From contig JABSPR010000145.1 in NCBI GenBank assembly GCA_013214975.1, positions 1-9,417 of the forward strand: a DNA stretch of 9,417 nt, in the 5' to 3' direction. Positions 1 to 6,282 of the stretch are shown piece after piece (within the stretch, counting starts at the first letter, position 1; every line of letters starts with the position of its first letter). A program made the position numbers and the translations under genes. The notes beneath the pieces were generated by a model. The model did not search any database. It was given only the letters and a program-made list of their open reading frames with translations, and was not told the DNA's origin. This stretch comes from Flavobacteriales bacterium. GTDB taxonomy: Bacteria; Bacteroidota; Bacteroidia; DT-38.

Positions 1-474
1 ACCTATGGTATACCTTATGGCTTTTCCTATAGGACTTTTAGGAGTGGTTGCCGGTTGCTCTTTTATTAACCATTTGATCAACGCCTCCATAATGGGTTGA
101 GAATATTTTAACCTATATGCATGACGTTGCTCATGGGTGTATTCATTTTGTTTTGCTTCTCTTCTGGAGGCATATAGTTTTTGTATTTTAACCAGTACGT
201 GTTCCGCTCTGACTTTATCGTTGTCCAATGCTTTTTCAAAATATCTTCGAGCATGCGCCATGCACCCTAATAAGGTGATACCTGTTCTGTTTTTGAATAC
301 ATCATAAGCCACATAGCCATCTGTTTGCAAATAGCCTTTAAAATAGGTTAACATTTGTTCTGCACATTCTCGTTTTCTACTGGGGTGATAATCGAACAGT
401 ACCATTGTCTCAAGAGGAGAATAATACACCCAATGGTAACTAGTGTGGGTCTTACCTTTTTTCTTGCTGTCCAT
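1..474 (-). pseudogene. tnpC: IS66 transposase TnpC, C-terminal fragment (out of frame with its N-terminal half; runs off window)
   Basis: Translating the minus strand from the ATG at 474 gives 158 open codons to the window edge. The sequence matches the catalytic core of IS66 transposases (DDE_Tnp_IS66): KKKGKTHTSYHWVYYSP near the start, then LFDYHPSRKREC, then GYLQTDGYVAYD, which carries the second catalytic aspartate, then GCMAHARRYFEKALDND, and TPKSPIGKAIRY at the edge. The third catalytic residue (E in the DNNxxE region) would lie outside the window. The codon directly before the ATG is a TAA stop, so this half is not continuous with the N-terminal half, which overlaps it by 23 bases in another frame. 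The DET motif that should precede KKKGKTH is absent from both halves. The ATG is probably an accidental in-frame methionine at the lesion, not a genuine start. A separate C-terminal peptide could be made by re-initiation but should not be active. Confidence 0.85.
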
Positions 475-1204
475 TTAAGCAGTCGTATAGTGGTTCTAGT
501 AATATGGTAAGCTTTGTTTGCCAACCATCAATGGAGGAAGATCTAATGTCTATTTGTTCTCGTTTAAACCTGCTTATCTGACGATAAAAAGGTAGGTGGT
601 CAACAAACTTATCTACAAAGATGCTGGCCAAAAGGCTGTTGCCTGCAATGGATTTCTCTATGGCCCAATATGGTAAATTTGCAATTACAATTGATTTAAC
701 ATCTTCGTTTGGCTCTGCTTTAGGCAAAGCATATTTAGGACGAATACTACGTTGAATAAACAGCTTTGCTGGAATAAGTTCTAGTCGCTCGGATATTTCT
801 TGTCCGATACAAATCATCTGACTTATATCAATCTTAGGTTCTATTACAACCTGCTCCACTGGTAAGTGCTTTGGAAGCGCATTTCTTCCTGGATGATTTT
901 CTCTCTTACTTCTTTTATTACGCTGGTAACTTACCTCTTCCTTTACTAATTGAGTGTCCTCTATAGGTTGCTCTTCAAAAGGAAGGCTTTGTTGGTGTGG
1001 GTTGTTTGCTTTTATAAAGCGTTCTCGCTTAGTGCCAAATACCAATCTACGAAGCTGGTCGTAGTGGTACTGTAAATGATCCTTGTCTGATTGAAGTTGG
1101 TCTTTGCTTGTCTGAAGCTGCTCATATTGGTCAATCAGTTCTTCTTTGGACAGATGTTCTAACGAGGAATCCATGAAATAAATGTATTGTAAAAATACAT
1201 TCAT
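452..1204 (-). pseudogene. tnpC: IS66 transposase TnpC, N-terminal fragment (truncated before the catalytic core)
   Basis: This 250-codon frame encodes the N-terminal half of an IS66 transposase. Residues 20-50 form a Gln/Leu-rich coiled coil (EELIDQYEQLQ and following), then comes the family signature LRRLVFGTKRERF, a region ending in RPKYALPKAEP, then SLLASIFVDKFVDHLPFYRQ and RFKREQIDIRSSSIDGW, and finally LLEPLYDCL. In intact relatives, LLEPLY is followed by about 20 residues ending in the DET motif with the first catalytic aspartate; here the frame instead reads NGQQEKR and stops. The start may be the ATG at 1204, with AAGGAATTAAGAG upstream of it, or the in-frame ATG at 1174 (MDSSLEHL). 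An 8-bp inverted repeat lies between the two. It is the third gene of the tnpA-tnpB-tnpC unit. Because the first catalytic residue is missing, the element is unlikely to transpose autonomously. Confidence 0.88.
1181..1201 (-). repeat. 8-bp perfect inverted repeat at the tnpC start
   Basis: AATGTATT (1181-1188) and AATACATT (1194-1201) are perfectly complementary, with a 5-base loop. On the minus-strand transcript the hairpin begins right after the ATG at 1204 and ends six bases before the second possible start at 1174. It could therefore mask initiation at either codon. A role in holding down transposase translation is inference; the stem is AT-rich and would be weak. Confidence 0.5.
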
Positions 1205-1263
1205 TAATCACTCTTAATTCCTTTGCTATCAAGGTTCTTACTGTATAATAATAGATGAAAAAA

Positions 1264-1635
1264 TTAGGTGATTTCGATAGGATTAGTTTGAAAATCATGG
1301 CGCTTTCTCACTTGAATATTTTTGATCGAAAGTCCGTCAATTATCATTACAATTTGGGTGTAGTTAACAGTTATGCTTCCTTCTATATCGTCATAATCAG
1401 GTAATTCAAAAGTACCCGATTCTAAGCGTTTGTAATAAAGAGCGTATCCATAGCCCTGCCAATGCAACAGCTTAATCTTGTCTCTACATTTATTGATAAA
1501 AATAAACACATCTCTACTTCTGGGATTACCCTGTAAGTTGTTTTCTATTAAGCCAGATAGGCCGTCGAAACTCTTGCGCATATCAGTGGGTACAATGTAT
1601 AAATGAAATCTGTGGTGAGGTGATAGGCTAAACAT
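1264..1635 (-). CDS. tnpB: IS66 family accessory protein TnpB (Orf2)
   Basis: This 123-aa protein matches the IS66 TnpB family (IS66_Orf2) along its whole length. The start reads MFSLSPHHRFHLYIVPTDMR, a typical TnpB beginning, which supports the ATG at 1635. It continues KSFDGLSGLI (residues 21-30), DVFIFINKCRDKIKLLHW (about 42-59) and YYKRLESGTFELP (about 67-79). TnpB is required for transposition of many IS66 elements, but its biochemical role is not established. The gene begins one base after the tnpA stop codon (TAG T ATG), which suggests translational coupling. Length and motifs look intact, unlike the neighbouring tnpC. Confidence 0.93.
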   Translation of the reverse strand: MFSLSPHHRFHLYIVPTDMRKSFDGLSGLIENNLQGNPRSRDVFIFINKCRDKIKLLHWQGYGYALYYKRLESGTFELPDYDDIEGSITVNYTQIVMIIDGLSIKNIQVRKRHDFQTNPIEIT

Positions 1636-1636
1636 A

Positions 1637-1966
1637 CTAATACAACTTTATCAGGGCCTTTAATTGAGACAGATTCATACTTGTTGGACAACTCATTCGA
1701 ACTCCACTAGGGTAGCTAATCTCAATACTTGTATGCTCCGATGAAACCAAATCAATTGGATTAGATACCTCAATTGGAATAAATGGTGTAGGTGTTTTTT
1801 TAGACTTCTTTAACCCTGCAACAAAAGTGGGGTCATACTTTTTTACCCAGTTGGAAAAAGTTTTGTAGGCCAATTTGGCCTCTATACTATAGGCTCTTTT
1901 AGATAAGCCACTTTCTTTCCATAAGTCAATATGCGTTCTTTTCTCGTCTTCTAAAACCATGATCAA
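1637..1966 (-). CDS. tnpA: IS66 family accessory protein TnpA (Orf1), helix-turn-helix
   Basis: This small basic protein of about 107-109 aa is the first gene of the IS66 unit. Residues 12-42 (HIDLWKESGLSKRAYSIEA, then YKTFSNWVKKY) look like the helix-turn-helix of TnpA proteins, in which the element-specific recognition helix is followed by an NWxKKY-like stretch. The C-terminal part (about 81-107), IEISYPSGVRMSCP then LSQLKALI, is the conserved tail also seen in other Bacteroidota IS66 TnpA proteins. The frame opens with TTG at 1966, but the ATG two codons later (1960, MVLEDEKR) is the more likely start, with AAAAGAAGT about 8 bases upstream. The role is presumed to be DNA binding; it is required with TnpB for transposition in studied IS66 members. 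Confidence 0.85.
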   Translation of the reverse strand: MIMVLEDEKRTHIDLWKESGLSKRAYSIEAKLAYKTFSNWVKKYDPTFVAGLKKSKKTPTPFIPIEVSNPIDLVSSEHTSIEISYPSGVRMSCPTSMNLSQLKALIKLY

Positions 1967-1988
1967 TTACTTCTTTTATGATCACAAA

Positions 1989-2038
1989 TCTAGAGCGACT
2001 TTACAGGATATAAAATATGCGGTTGGTAGGATATTTAC
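1989..2038 (-). repeat. Candidate IS66 terminal region (GTAA end)
   Basis: Read on the minus strand from 2038, the sequence begins GTAAATATCCTACCAACCGC and repeats ATATCCT once more about 25 bases in, followed by GTAAAG. IS66 termini usually begin GTAA, and this lies about 78 bases before the tnpA ATG, a plausible distance. The partner repeat is outside the window, so this is an assignment from position and the first bases only. Confidence 0.4.
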
Positions 2039-2060
2039 ATATGCTTAACATCCTTGCCGT

Positions 2061-2081
2061 TGTCTATTGGGAGTATAGACA
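2061..2081. other. 7-bp inverted repeat between the IS end and the arylsulfotransferase-like gene
   Basis: TGTCTAT (2061-2067) and ATAGACA (2075-2081) form a perfect stem with a 7-base loop, 14 bases past the stop codon of the upstream minus-strand gene. On that strand it is not followed by a T run, so it is a poor intrinsic terminator, though it could act as a weak end-of-transcript hairpin. Confidence 0.3.
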
Positions 2082-2094
2082 TATGTACAATTCT

Positions 2095-3516
2095 TTAGTC
2101 TATGACTATGAATTTTATATGCTCCTTGGATGTTGATGTATGTATCGTGCAAAAGTAGATGCCTGCTGTCAAATGGCCTACTTCAATTGGGACCTTATGT
2201 ATACCTGGATACATGTTTTGAGCAACAACATTATTAACTAGTTGTCCTCTGCTATTTAGAACATCAATCTGCATAAATTCGGGTTGAAGGATTCTGAAAT
2301 GTATACTCGTTTGTTCGGAAGCAGGGTTAGGATATAGCTGCGCTTGTAGTCCTTCTTGTTCAAATAATTCAATAAAGCCAATTGGATCCTCTTCCCAGAC
2401 AAACCGAAACCCGCGATAGCTTATTTTGTTACCTGAACTTCCGCTGTCGATATATAAGTCGAATACCTTTGTTCCAAATTCATCAAATTCGCTAACATTT
2501 GGGCTATTAGTAGAAACTCCACCCCAGCATATTAATACGTTATTATTTTCTAACATTTGAACATTACCTCTGTTGGGCGAATAGCTCACAAGAGGGTTTG
2601 TGAATTCTTGGACTAAAGTTGCCGTAAATAGGGTAGTGTCTATTTCATAAATAACACCTCTAGGTACCCCTGTAAATTTGGCGTTATCAAAAAGCAAGAT
2701 ATTTCCATTAGGAAGTTCCTGAGCAGCATGTTGCGAACAGAAACCGGTGTCGTTGACAAAAGTAAAGTCATTGCTATTACCACCTAACCTCCATATTATA
2801 GAGGAATCATTCATATTAATTTTTGTGATTTCGTCCATGCGTTTACTAGAGAACAATAAACTTCCATCGCTCATTTCCCAAACCGAATTTCCATGGACGT
2901 AATCTACATTGGTGGTTGGACCACCGATTTCATGCCTATTGTCGTTGGGAGAATAATGATTCCAAACATCCCATTCAAAAAGTACTTCTTTGGAATCTTT
3001 ATCAATTTCTTGCGCATAGTCTCCTCTTACCGTCATATTCAGAAGGGTGTCGCCACCAATAAATACAGTGTCCCATAAATTTTCGTCAGTACATATTAAT
3101 ATTGGGTTGCCATTTTCTCTAAAAAAAATATCATGAAAATCTGTATCCTTATTATTCCCACAAGCGAAAGAATCTATTGGAGCATATTCTTCATCAACCA
3201 GAAAATGCTTCAATTTATCACGATCAAAGTAATTGAGGGTAGTGTCGGAGACCTTTTTGAAATCAACAAAATTTCCAAGACCATAATAAATAATATCTCC
3301 GTTGTTATCTACGATATAGTGATAAGCTATATTGGGTTCTACAGTGTTTGATATGAAAAGGTAACCATCGGCAACTTCTCCGATTATATTGGTAGTGATC
3401 ATGGGAAAGTTTGCAGGTGGATCCACCCATTCACTGGATATTGCCTTTGTAGCCAATACAACTGTGAGGATAAGAATAATTAGCTTTTTGGAAAACGGAA
3501 AAAATTGATTCTTCAA
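2095..3516 (-). CDS. Secreted arylsulfotransferase (ASST)-like protein with T9SS C-terminal sorting domain
   Basis: This 473-aa protein has a Sec signal peptide (residues 1 to about 28: KK then LIILILTVVLA, with a likely cut around AISS). Residues 60-375 resemble arylsulfotransferases (beta-propeller), which move sulfate between phenolic esters. Family-like motifs are FHD (127-129), YVHGNSVWE (206-214), DEITKIN (228-234), IIWRLGGNSNDF (240-251), SQHAAQELPNGNILLFDN (261-278) and YRGFRFVW (367-374). H128, H208 and H263 are candidate active-site histidines by analogy. Residues about 393-473 (LYPNPASEQTSI, VLNSRGQLV, LTAGIYF) are a type A T9SS sorting domain, so the protein should cross the outer membrane and be surface-bound or released. 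The start is TTG at 3516: no ATG precedes the signal peptide, and a TAG lies seven codons upstream. The real substrate is unknown; many such relatives in Bacteroidota are uncharacterised. It lies 55 bases downstream of the DUF2461 gene. Confidence 0.82.
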   Translation of the reverse strand: MKNQFFPFSKKLIILILTVVLATKAISSEWVDPPANFPMITTNIIGEVADGYLFISNTVEPNIAYHYIVDNNGDIIYYGLGNFVDFKKVSDTTLNYFDRDKLKHFLVDEEYAPIDSFACGNNKDTDFHDIFFRENGNPILICTDENLWDTVFIGGDTLLNMTVRGDYAQEIDKDSKEVLFEWDVWNHYSPNDNRHEIGGPTTNVDYVHGNSVWEMSDGSLLFSSKRMDEITKINMNDSSIIWRLGGNSNDFTFVNDTGFCSQHAAQELPNGNILLFDNAKFTGVPRGVIYEIDTTLFTATLVQEFTNPLVSYSPNRGNVQMLENNNVLICWGGVSTNSPNVSEFDEFGTKVFDLYIDSGSSGNKISYRGFRFVWEEDPIGFIELFEQEGLQAQLYPNPASEQTSIHFRILQPEFMQIDVLNSRGQLVNNVVAQNMYPGIHKVPIEVGHLTAGIYFCTIHTSTSKEHIKFIVID

Positions 3517-3571
3517 AATAATAGTTAAAACTGTCTAAGTACTCTTACTACACTCCTTAGGGGTATTTTTC

Positions 3572-4261
3572 TTATTTCAAGACAGAAACACCGTTTGAAT
3601 CAGTAGTAAGTACCACACTCATATAATCGAAAAAGGGACGCATTGCTTTAAAAGTCGTGCTTACTTCTTTGTAGAAATTAGGGGCGAGTGCTTCTTTGTC
3701 TGTAAATTTTTTCCAAACAATATATTGCTTGTATTTAAGCAAGTCTATAGCCGGATGATCCTTTGCATAACCACGTGGTGCCGACTTTACCTGCTCACCT
3801 TCTAATTGTCCAAAATTTTCTTTAAATGATTTCGAGGAAATAATTTTTCGAAGCGATGCATCGTCTGCCGCGATCTCTTCACGGATTCTTCCAATATCTT
3901 CTGAATTAGGTCCCCAAAATCCTCCGCCAACAAAACAGTTACCAGGCTCGATATGGAAATAATATCCACCTCGTAATGCAGCCGTTGCACGTTTGAAATG
4001 ACCACTCCATTGTGTCTTGTAAGGTGCTTTGTTTTTTGAAAATCGAACATCGCGATAAATCCTAAATAGCGATTTTTTACCTGAGATGGTCTCTATATTA
4101 TCGTGTTTATTCATCTCGCCAAGTACGGCCTCCGCAAATACTTCCATTTTTTCTTTATGAATAATAAATTCGGGCTTATTATCTGCAAACCAGTCTCTAT
4201 CGTTATTTTTTTTAAGTTTTTTTAAAAAAGCAATTGAATTTTCAGAAATGGTTGGTTCCAT
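3572..4261 (-). CDS. DUF2461 family protein (TIGR02453-like), function unknown
   Basis: The 229-aa product has the normal length and all main motifs of the DUF2461 family: FLKKLKKNNDRDWFADNK (12-29), FRIYRDVRFSKNKAPYKT (66-83), a glycine-rich section with RGGYYFHIEPG and VGGGFWGP (97-118), and SAPRGYAKDHPAIDLLKYK (160-178). No signal peptide or membrane segment is seen, so it should be cytoplasmic. The family is widespread in Bacteroidota and other bacteria, and no enzymatic activity is established. The ATG at 4261 is the first start and gives MEPTISENSIAFL, a normal family beginning. The gene lies 55 bases upstream of the arylsulfotransferase-like gene on the same strand, so read-through is possible, but no functional link is known. 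Confidence 0.9.
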   Translation of the reverse strand: MEPTISENSIAFLKKLKKNNDRDWFADNKPEFIIHKEKMEVFAEAVLGEMNKHDNIETISGKKSLFRIYRDVRFSKNKAPYKTQWSGHFKRATAALRGGYYFHIEPGNCFVGGGFWGPNSEDIGRIREEIAADDASLRKIISSKSFKENFGQLEGEQVKSAPRGYAKDHPAIDLLKYKQYIVWKKFTDKEALAPNFYKEVSTTFKAMRPFFDYMSVVLTTDSNGVSVLK

Positions 4262-4344
4262 AGATGTGGTATGAATAAATTTAGAATAGAAAATTAATTG
4301 CTTTTGGCTGTAATACCAAGAGAAATAGCCTAGAACAGACGCTT

Positions 4345-4720
4345 TTATTTATACAACCATTCTCTGGCTTTGTCTTCATTGTCGAAGAAAACATACTCAT
4401 ATGAAGGCTTGGTAACTATACTAAAATAGATCCTTGCTAAAATTCTTTGTCTAAGCTTTGGAACCACCAAAGCCATCTTATCGATTTGGTTTTTTTATAT
4501 ATCTCCAACATATCAACCCCTTTAGATTCCTTATCTAAGCCTCCATAAGGACCAGGTACCACTAGAACTTTATATTTTTTTCTTCGGATGCTAATCGAAT
4601 AAATAATTTTTGAATTTCATGAAGGTCAGTCAAGGAAACAATATATTCCTCAATCATTCGCATAACGATTAGTTCGTCATCAAATTTTTCTAGAGTACAA
4701 ATATTAGTTTCTAATTTCAA
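4345..4720 (-). pseudogene. STAS/SpoIIAA-like small protein gene, split by two frameshifts in A-runs
   Basis: Three frames together read as one protein of about 125 aa. From TTG at 4720 the first gives LKLETNICTLEKFDDELIV and EEYIVSLTDLHEIQKLF, up to ASEE before it stops at 4562-4564. The second reads KYKVLVVPGPYGGL and GVDMLEIY. The third reads QIDKMALVVPKLRQRILARI and YEYVFFDNEDKAREWLYK, ending at TAA 4345-4347. The breaks fall in T7 runs of the plus strand at 4575-4581 and 4490-4496; one extra base in each run joins all three frames. The alternating strand/helix pattern and the ending FFDNEDKAREWL resemble small STAS/SEC14 (SpoIIAA-like) or DUF7793-type proteins common in Bacteroidota, whose role is unknown. 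It may be a true pseudogene, a homopolymer sequencing error, or a gene read by slippage. No ATG start is available; TTG at 4720 is the best candidate. Confidence 0.7.
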
Positions 4721-4856
4721 GAGGAATTTATATTGCTACTTAAGTAGATTTGAAAATTAATATCGTATTCATACTAAGTAAGTATTTTATATTGAGAGAC
4801 CCAAACATGACTTGCCATTAAAAGTCTAGTTTTAAGCAGGATAAGGTGAGTTTGAA
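4721..4856. other. Intergenic spacer between metallophosphoesterase and STAS-like pseudogene
   Basis: This 136-base AT-rich spacer holds no coding sequence that I can support. An ATACT/AGTAT pair at 4771-4785 could form only a 5-bp AT-rich hairpin, too weak to call a terminator. Any promoter for the STAS-like gene would be here, but I see no convincing Bacteroidota TTTG / TAnnTTTG pair. Confidence 0.4.
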
Positions 4857-6107
4857 TCATGCCTTTTCTAACTCAATTATAGTAATCTCAGGTAGAATTC
4901 CCACCCGGCCTGGGTAACCAAGGAACCCAAATCCTCTATTTACATGAAGATATTGATCTGCTTTTTGGTATAAGCCAGCCCATTGTTTGTATAAGTATTT
5001 AACAGGACTCCATTTTATCCCTGCTATTTCAATTCCAAATTGCATACCGTGTGTATGTCCAGCAAACATTATGTCGATGTCTTTATATTTCTCTCTTACT
5101 TCAGCATCCCAATGACTCGGATCGTGAGATAAAAGCAGTTTTACTTTAGCTTCTTCAGTACCTGAATTTGCTTTTTGCATATTCCCATATTTTGGAAAAT
5201 TTGCTCTCGCTCCCCAGTTTTCAATACCAAGAATGGCAATTTTTTCACCTTCTCGCTCTAACATTACGTGTTCGTTCATTAATAGTTGCCATCCTAGATT
5301 GCCATGAGTTGCTTTGAGATCTTCTAAATTCTTGATCTTAGCAGCTGGACTTTCCCATTGAACATAGTCGCCATAATCGTGATTACCTAAAACGGAGTAG
5401 ACGCCCAATGGAGCGGTTATATTTCCAAAAGTGTCCATGTAATTTTTCATTTCCTCAGCTTTATTATTAACTAAATCACCGGTGAAGAATACAGCATCTG
5501 CGTTTTGATCTTGTAACATTTTAACTCCATGTTCAACGGCCTCCTTATTGTAAAAACTCCCTGAATGAATATCTGAAATCTGTGCTATTCGCAATCCATT
5601 AAATACTTTAGGTAGGTTCTTCAAGGCAATCTTATGATTTATTACTTTGTAGTCGTGTCCACCAGATACTACTCCCCATATTAAGGAGGCAAAAGGGATT
5701 GCTGCTAAACCCAAACCCAATTGAATAATAAACTTAGATCGAGTAATCCCTGTACCAGAATCTATTGCAATTAAGTTGGGTTGAATTTTACTTATGAGAA
5801 ATGTTACTCCTCTTCGTAAATCATCTACAAGTAAAAAGGGTAGTACAATAAGTTTGGATACATAAATGATAAATAAACCAACCATTATGATTGTCCGTGT
5901 GCCATCTCCAATTATCTCTGCTGGTATTAGGTTGTAAATTATTAGACCAAAGAGCGACAATACAGTAATTCCGATGAACCCTATTTTTATATATTTCGAT
6001 GTTTGATCGCTCGCAGAATCAGATGCGACTTTAACCGCTTGAAAAATGTAATTATCGAAAGCAATGAACGCTGCCGCCAATAAGGCCACTAGTACTACTT
6101 TGTTCAT
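4857..6107 (-). CDS. Membrane-anchored calcineurin-like metallophosphoesterase
   Basis: The 416-aa protein has two parts. Residues 1-150 hold about four hydrophobic segments (roughly 3-25, 41-60, 71-93 and 125-147); the last follows TRSKFI and resembles the signal-anchor before the catalytic domain in this family. Residues 171-416 are a calcineurin-like phosphoesterase domain with the full metal-binding set: SDIH (178-181), TGDLVNN (209-215), GNHDYG (241-246), LSHDPSHW (326-333) and GHTHGMQFG (350-358). It should bind two metal ions and hydrolyse a phosphoester; the substrate is not shown. Relatives include YkuE/YaeI-type enzymes, some of which cleave UDP-2,3-diacylglucosamine, so a lipid or envelope substrate is possible. 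The domain probably faces the periplasm, but the charge pattern does not settle topology. The ATG at 6107 begins with a good hydrophobic segment (MNKVVLVALLAAAF). The gene is divergent from the aldehyde dehydrogenase operon, sharing a 175-base promoter region. Confidence 0.9.
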   Translation of the reverse strand: MNKVVLVALLAAAFIAFDNYIFQAVKVASDSASDQTSKYIKIGFIGITVLSLFGLIIYNLIPAEIIGDGTRTIIMVGLFIIYVSKLIVLPFLLVDDLRRGVTFLISKIQPNLIAIDSGTGITRSKFIIQLGLGLAAIPFASLIWGVVSGGHDYKVINHKIALKNLPKVFNGLRIAQISDIHSGSFYNKEAVEHGVKMLQDQNADAVFFTGDLVNNKAEEMKNYMDTFGNITAPLGVYSVLGNHDYGDYVQWESPAAKIKNLEDLKATHGNLGWQLLMNEHVMLEREGEKIAILGIENWGARANFPKYGNMQKANSGTEEAKVKLLLSHDPSHWDAEVREKYKDIDIMFAGHTHGMQFGIEIAGIKWSPVKYLYKQWAGLYQKADQYLHVNRGFGFLGYPGRVGILPEITIIELEKA

Positions 6108-6282
6108 GTCGTTATAAAGGTTAGTTGTCTTGTTGACGAATATAGAACCAATATATTTTAACTGTTTCAGAATCTTTTAAGAAGTGGTTACATAGCCTGA
6201 TTTCATTTGCATTTTTATGGGTTATAATTAATAATTTTAGGAGAAATAATATTTCAATTATTTCTAATAAAATATACAAAGT
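6108..6282. promoter_or_regulatory. Divergent promoter region between metallophosphoesterase and aldehyde dehydrogenase operon
   Basis: The two genes are transcribed away from each other, so both promoters must lie in these 175 AT-rich bases. For the plus strand, TTTG at 6206-6209 and TAATTTTA at 6232-6239 loosely fit the Bacteroidota -33/-7 pattern (TTTG / TAnnTTTG), with a 22-base gap. TATAAT at 6223-6228 is an alternative sigma70-like -10 without a good -35. AGGAGA at 6239-6244 looks like a ribosome site but is nearly 40 bases from the ATG at 6283, so it is not the one used. The bases next to that ATG are A-rich, as is usual in this phylum. Confidence 0.45.
6242..6265 (+). promoter_or_regulatory. 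9-bp perfect inverted repeat in the leader of the aldehyde dehydrogenase operon
   Basis: AGAAATAAT (6242-6250) and ATTATTTCT (6257-6265) are exactly complementary around a 6-base loop, ending 17 bases before the start codon. It lies just downstream of the candidate promoter elements, where an operator or a transcript hairpin would act. The symmetry is plain in the sequence; regulation by substrate is inference, and the low GC content means chance is possible. Confidence 0.45.

Larger units (their letters stand above)
1..2038 (-). mobile_element. IS66-family insertion sequence, partial (left part outside window)
   Basis: Three consecutive minus-strand genes have the order and lengths of an IS66 element: tnpA (about 107 aa), tnpB (123 aa) and tnpC (about 500 aa when intact, here broken). 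tnpA and tnpB are separated by one base, and tnpB and tnpC by 59 bases. The outer boundary upstream of tnpA is placed at 2038 because the minus strand there begins GTAAATATCC, and IS66 elements typically begin with GTAA. The other end lies beyond position 1, so neither the terminal inverted repeat nor the target duplication can be checked. The element sits about 57 bases downstream of the stop codon of the arylsulfotransferase-like gene, so it does not interrupt that gene. Family assignment is firm; the exact end is tentative. Confidence 0.85.

Noticed and set aside
452..474. Programmed frameshift at the A6 run joining the two tnpC halves
   Set aside because: The shift needed is +1 relative to the first half, whereas IS elements with A-runs usually use -1. 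Joining the halves would still leave out the DET segment, so a deletion explains the data better.
2893..3351. Plus-strand open frames inside the arylsulfotransferase-like gene
   Set aside because: They lie opposite a gene with strong domain evidence, encode low-complexity hydrophobic peptides and have no recognisable motifs.
3802..4050. Alternative minus-strand frame inside the DUF2461 gene
   Set aside because: The DUF2461 frame has full-length family motifs; the overlapping frame shows none.
4284..4325. Hairpin in the spacer before the DUF2461 gene (CTTTTGG / CCAAGAG)
   Set aside because: The stem needs a G-U pair on one strand and has a mismatch on the other, and no T run follows, so it is not a credible terminator.
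6133..6159. Plus-strand TTGACG followed by TATATT or TATTTT as a sigma70 promoter
   Set aside because: The spacing is 13-15 bases, too short, and Bacteroidota main promoters do not use this -35 element.
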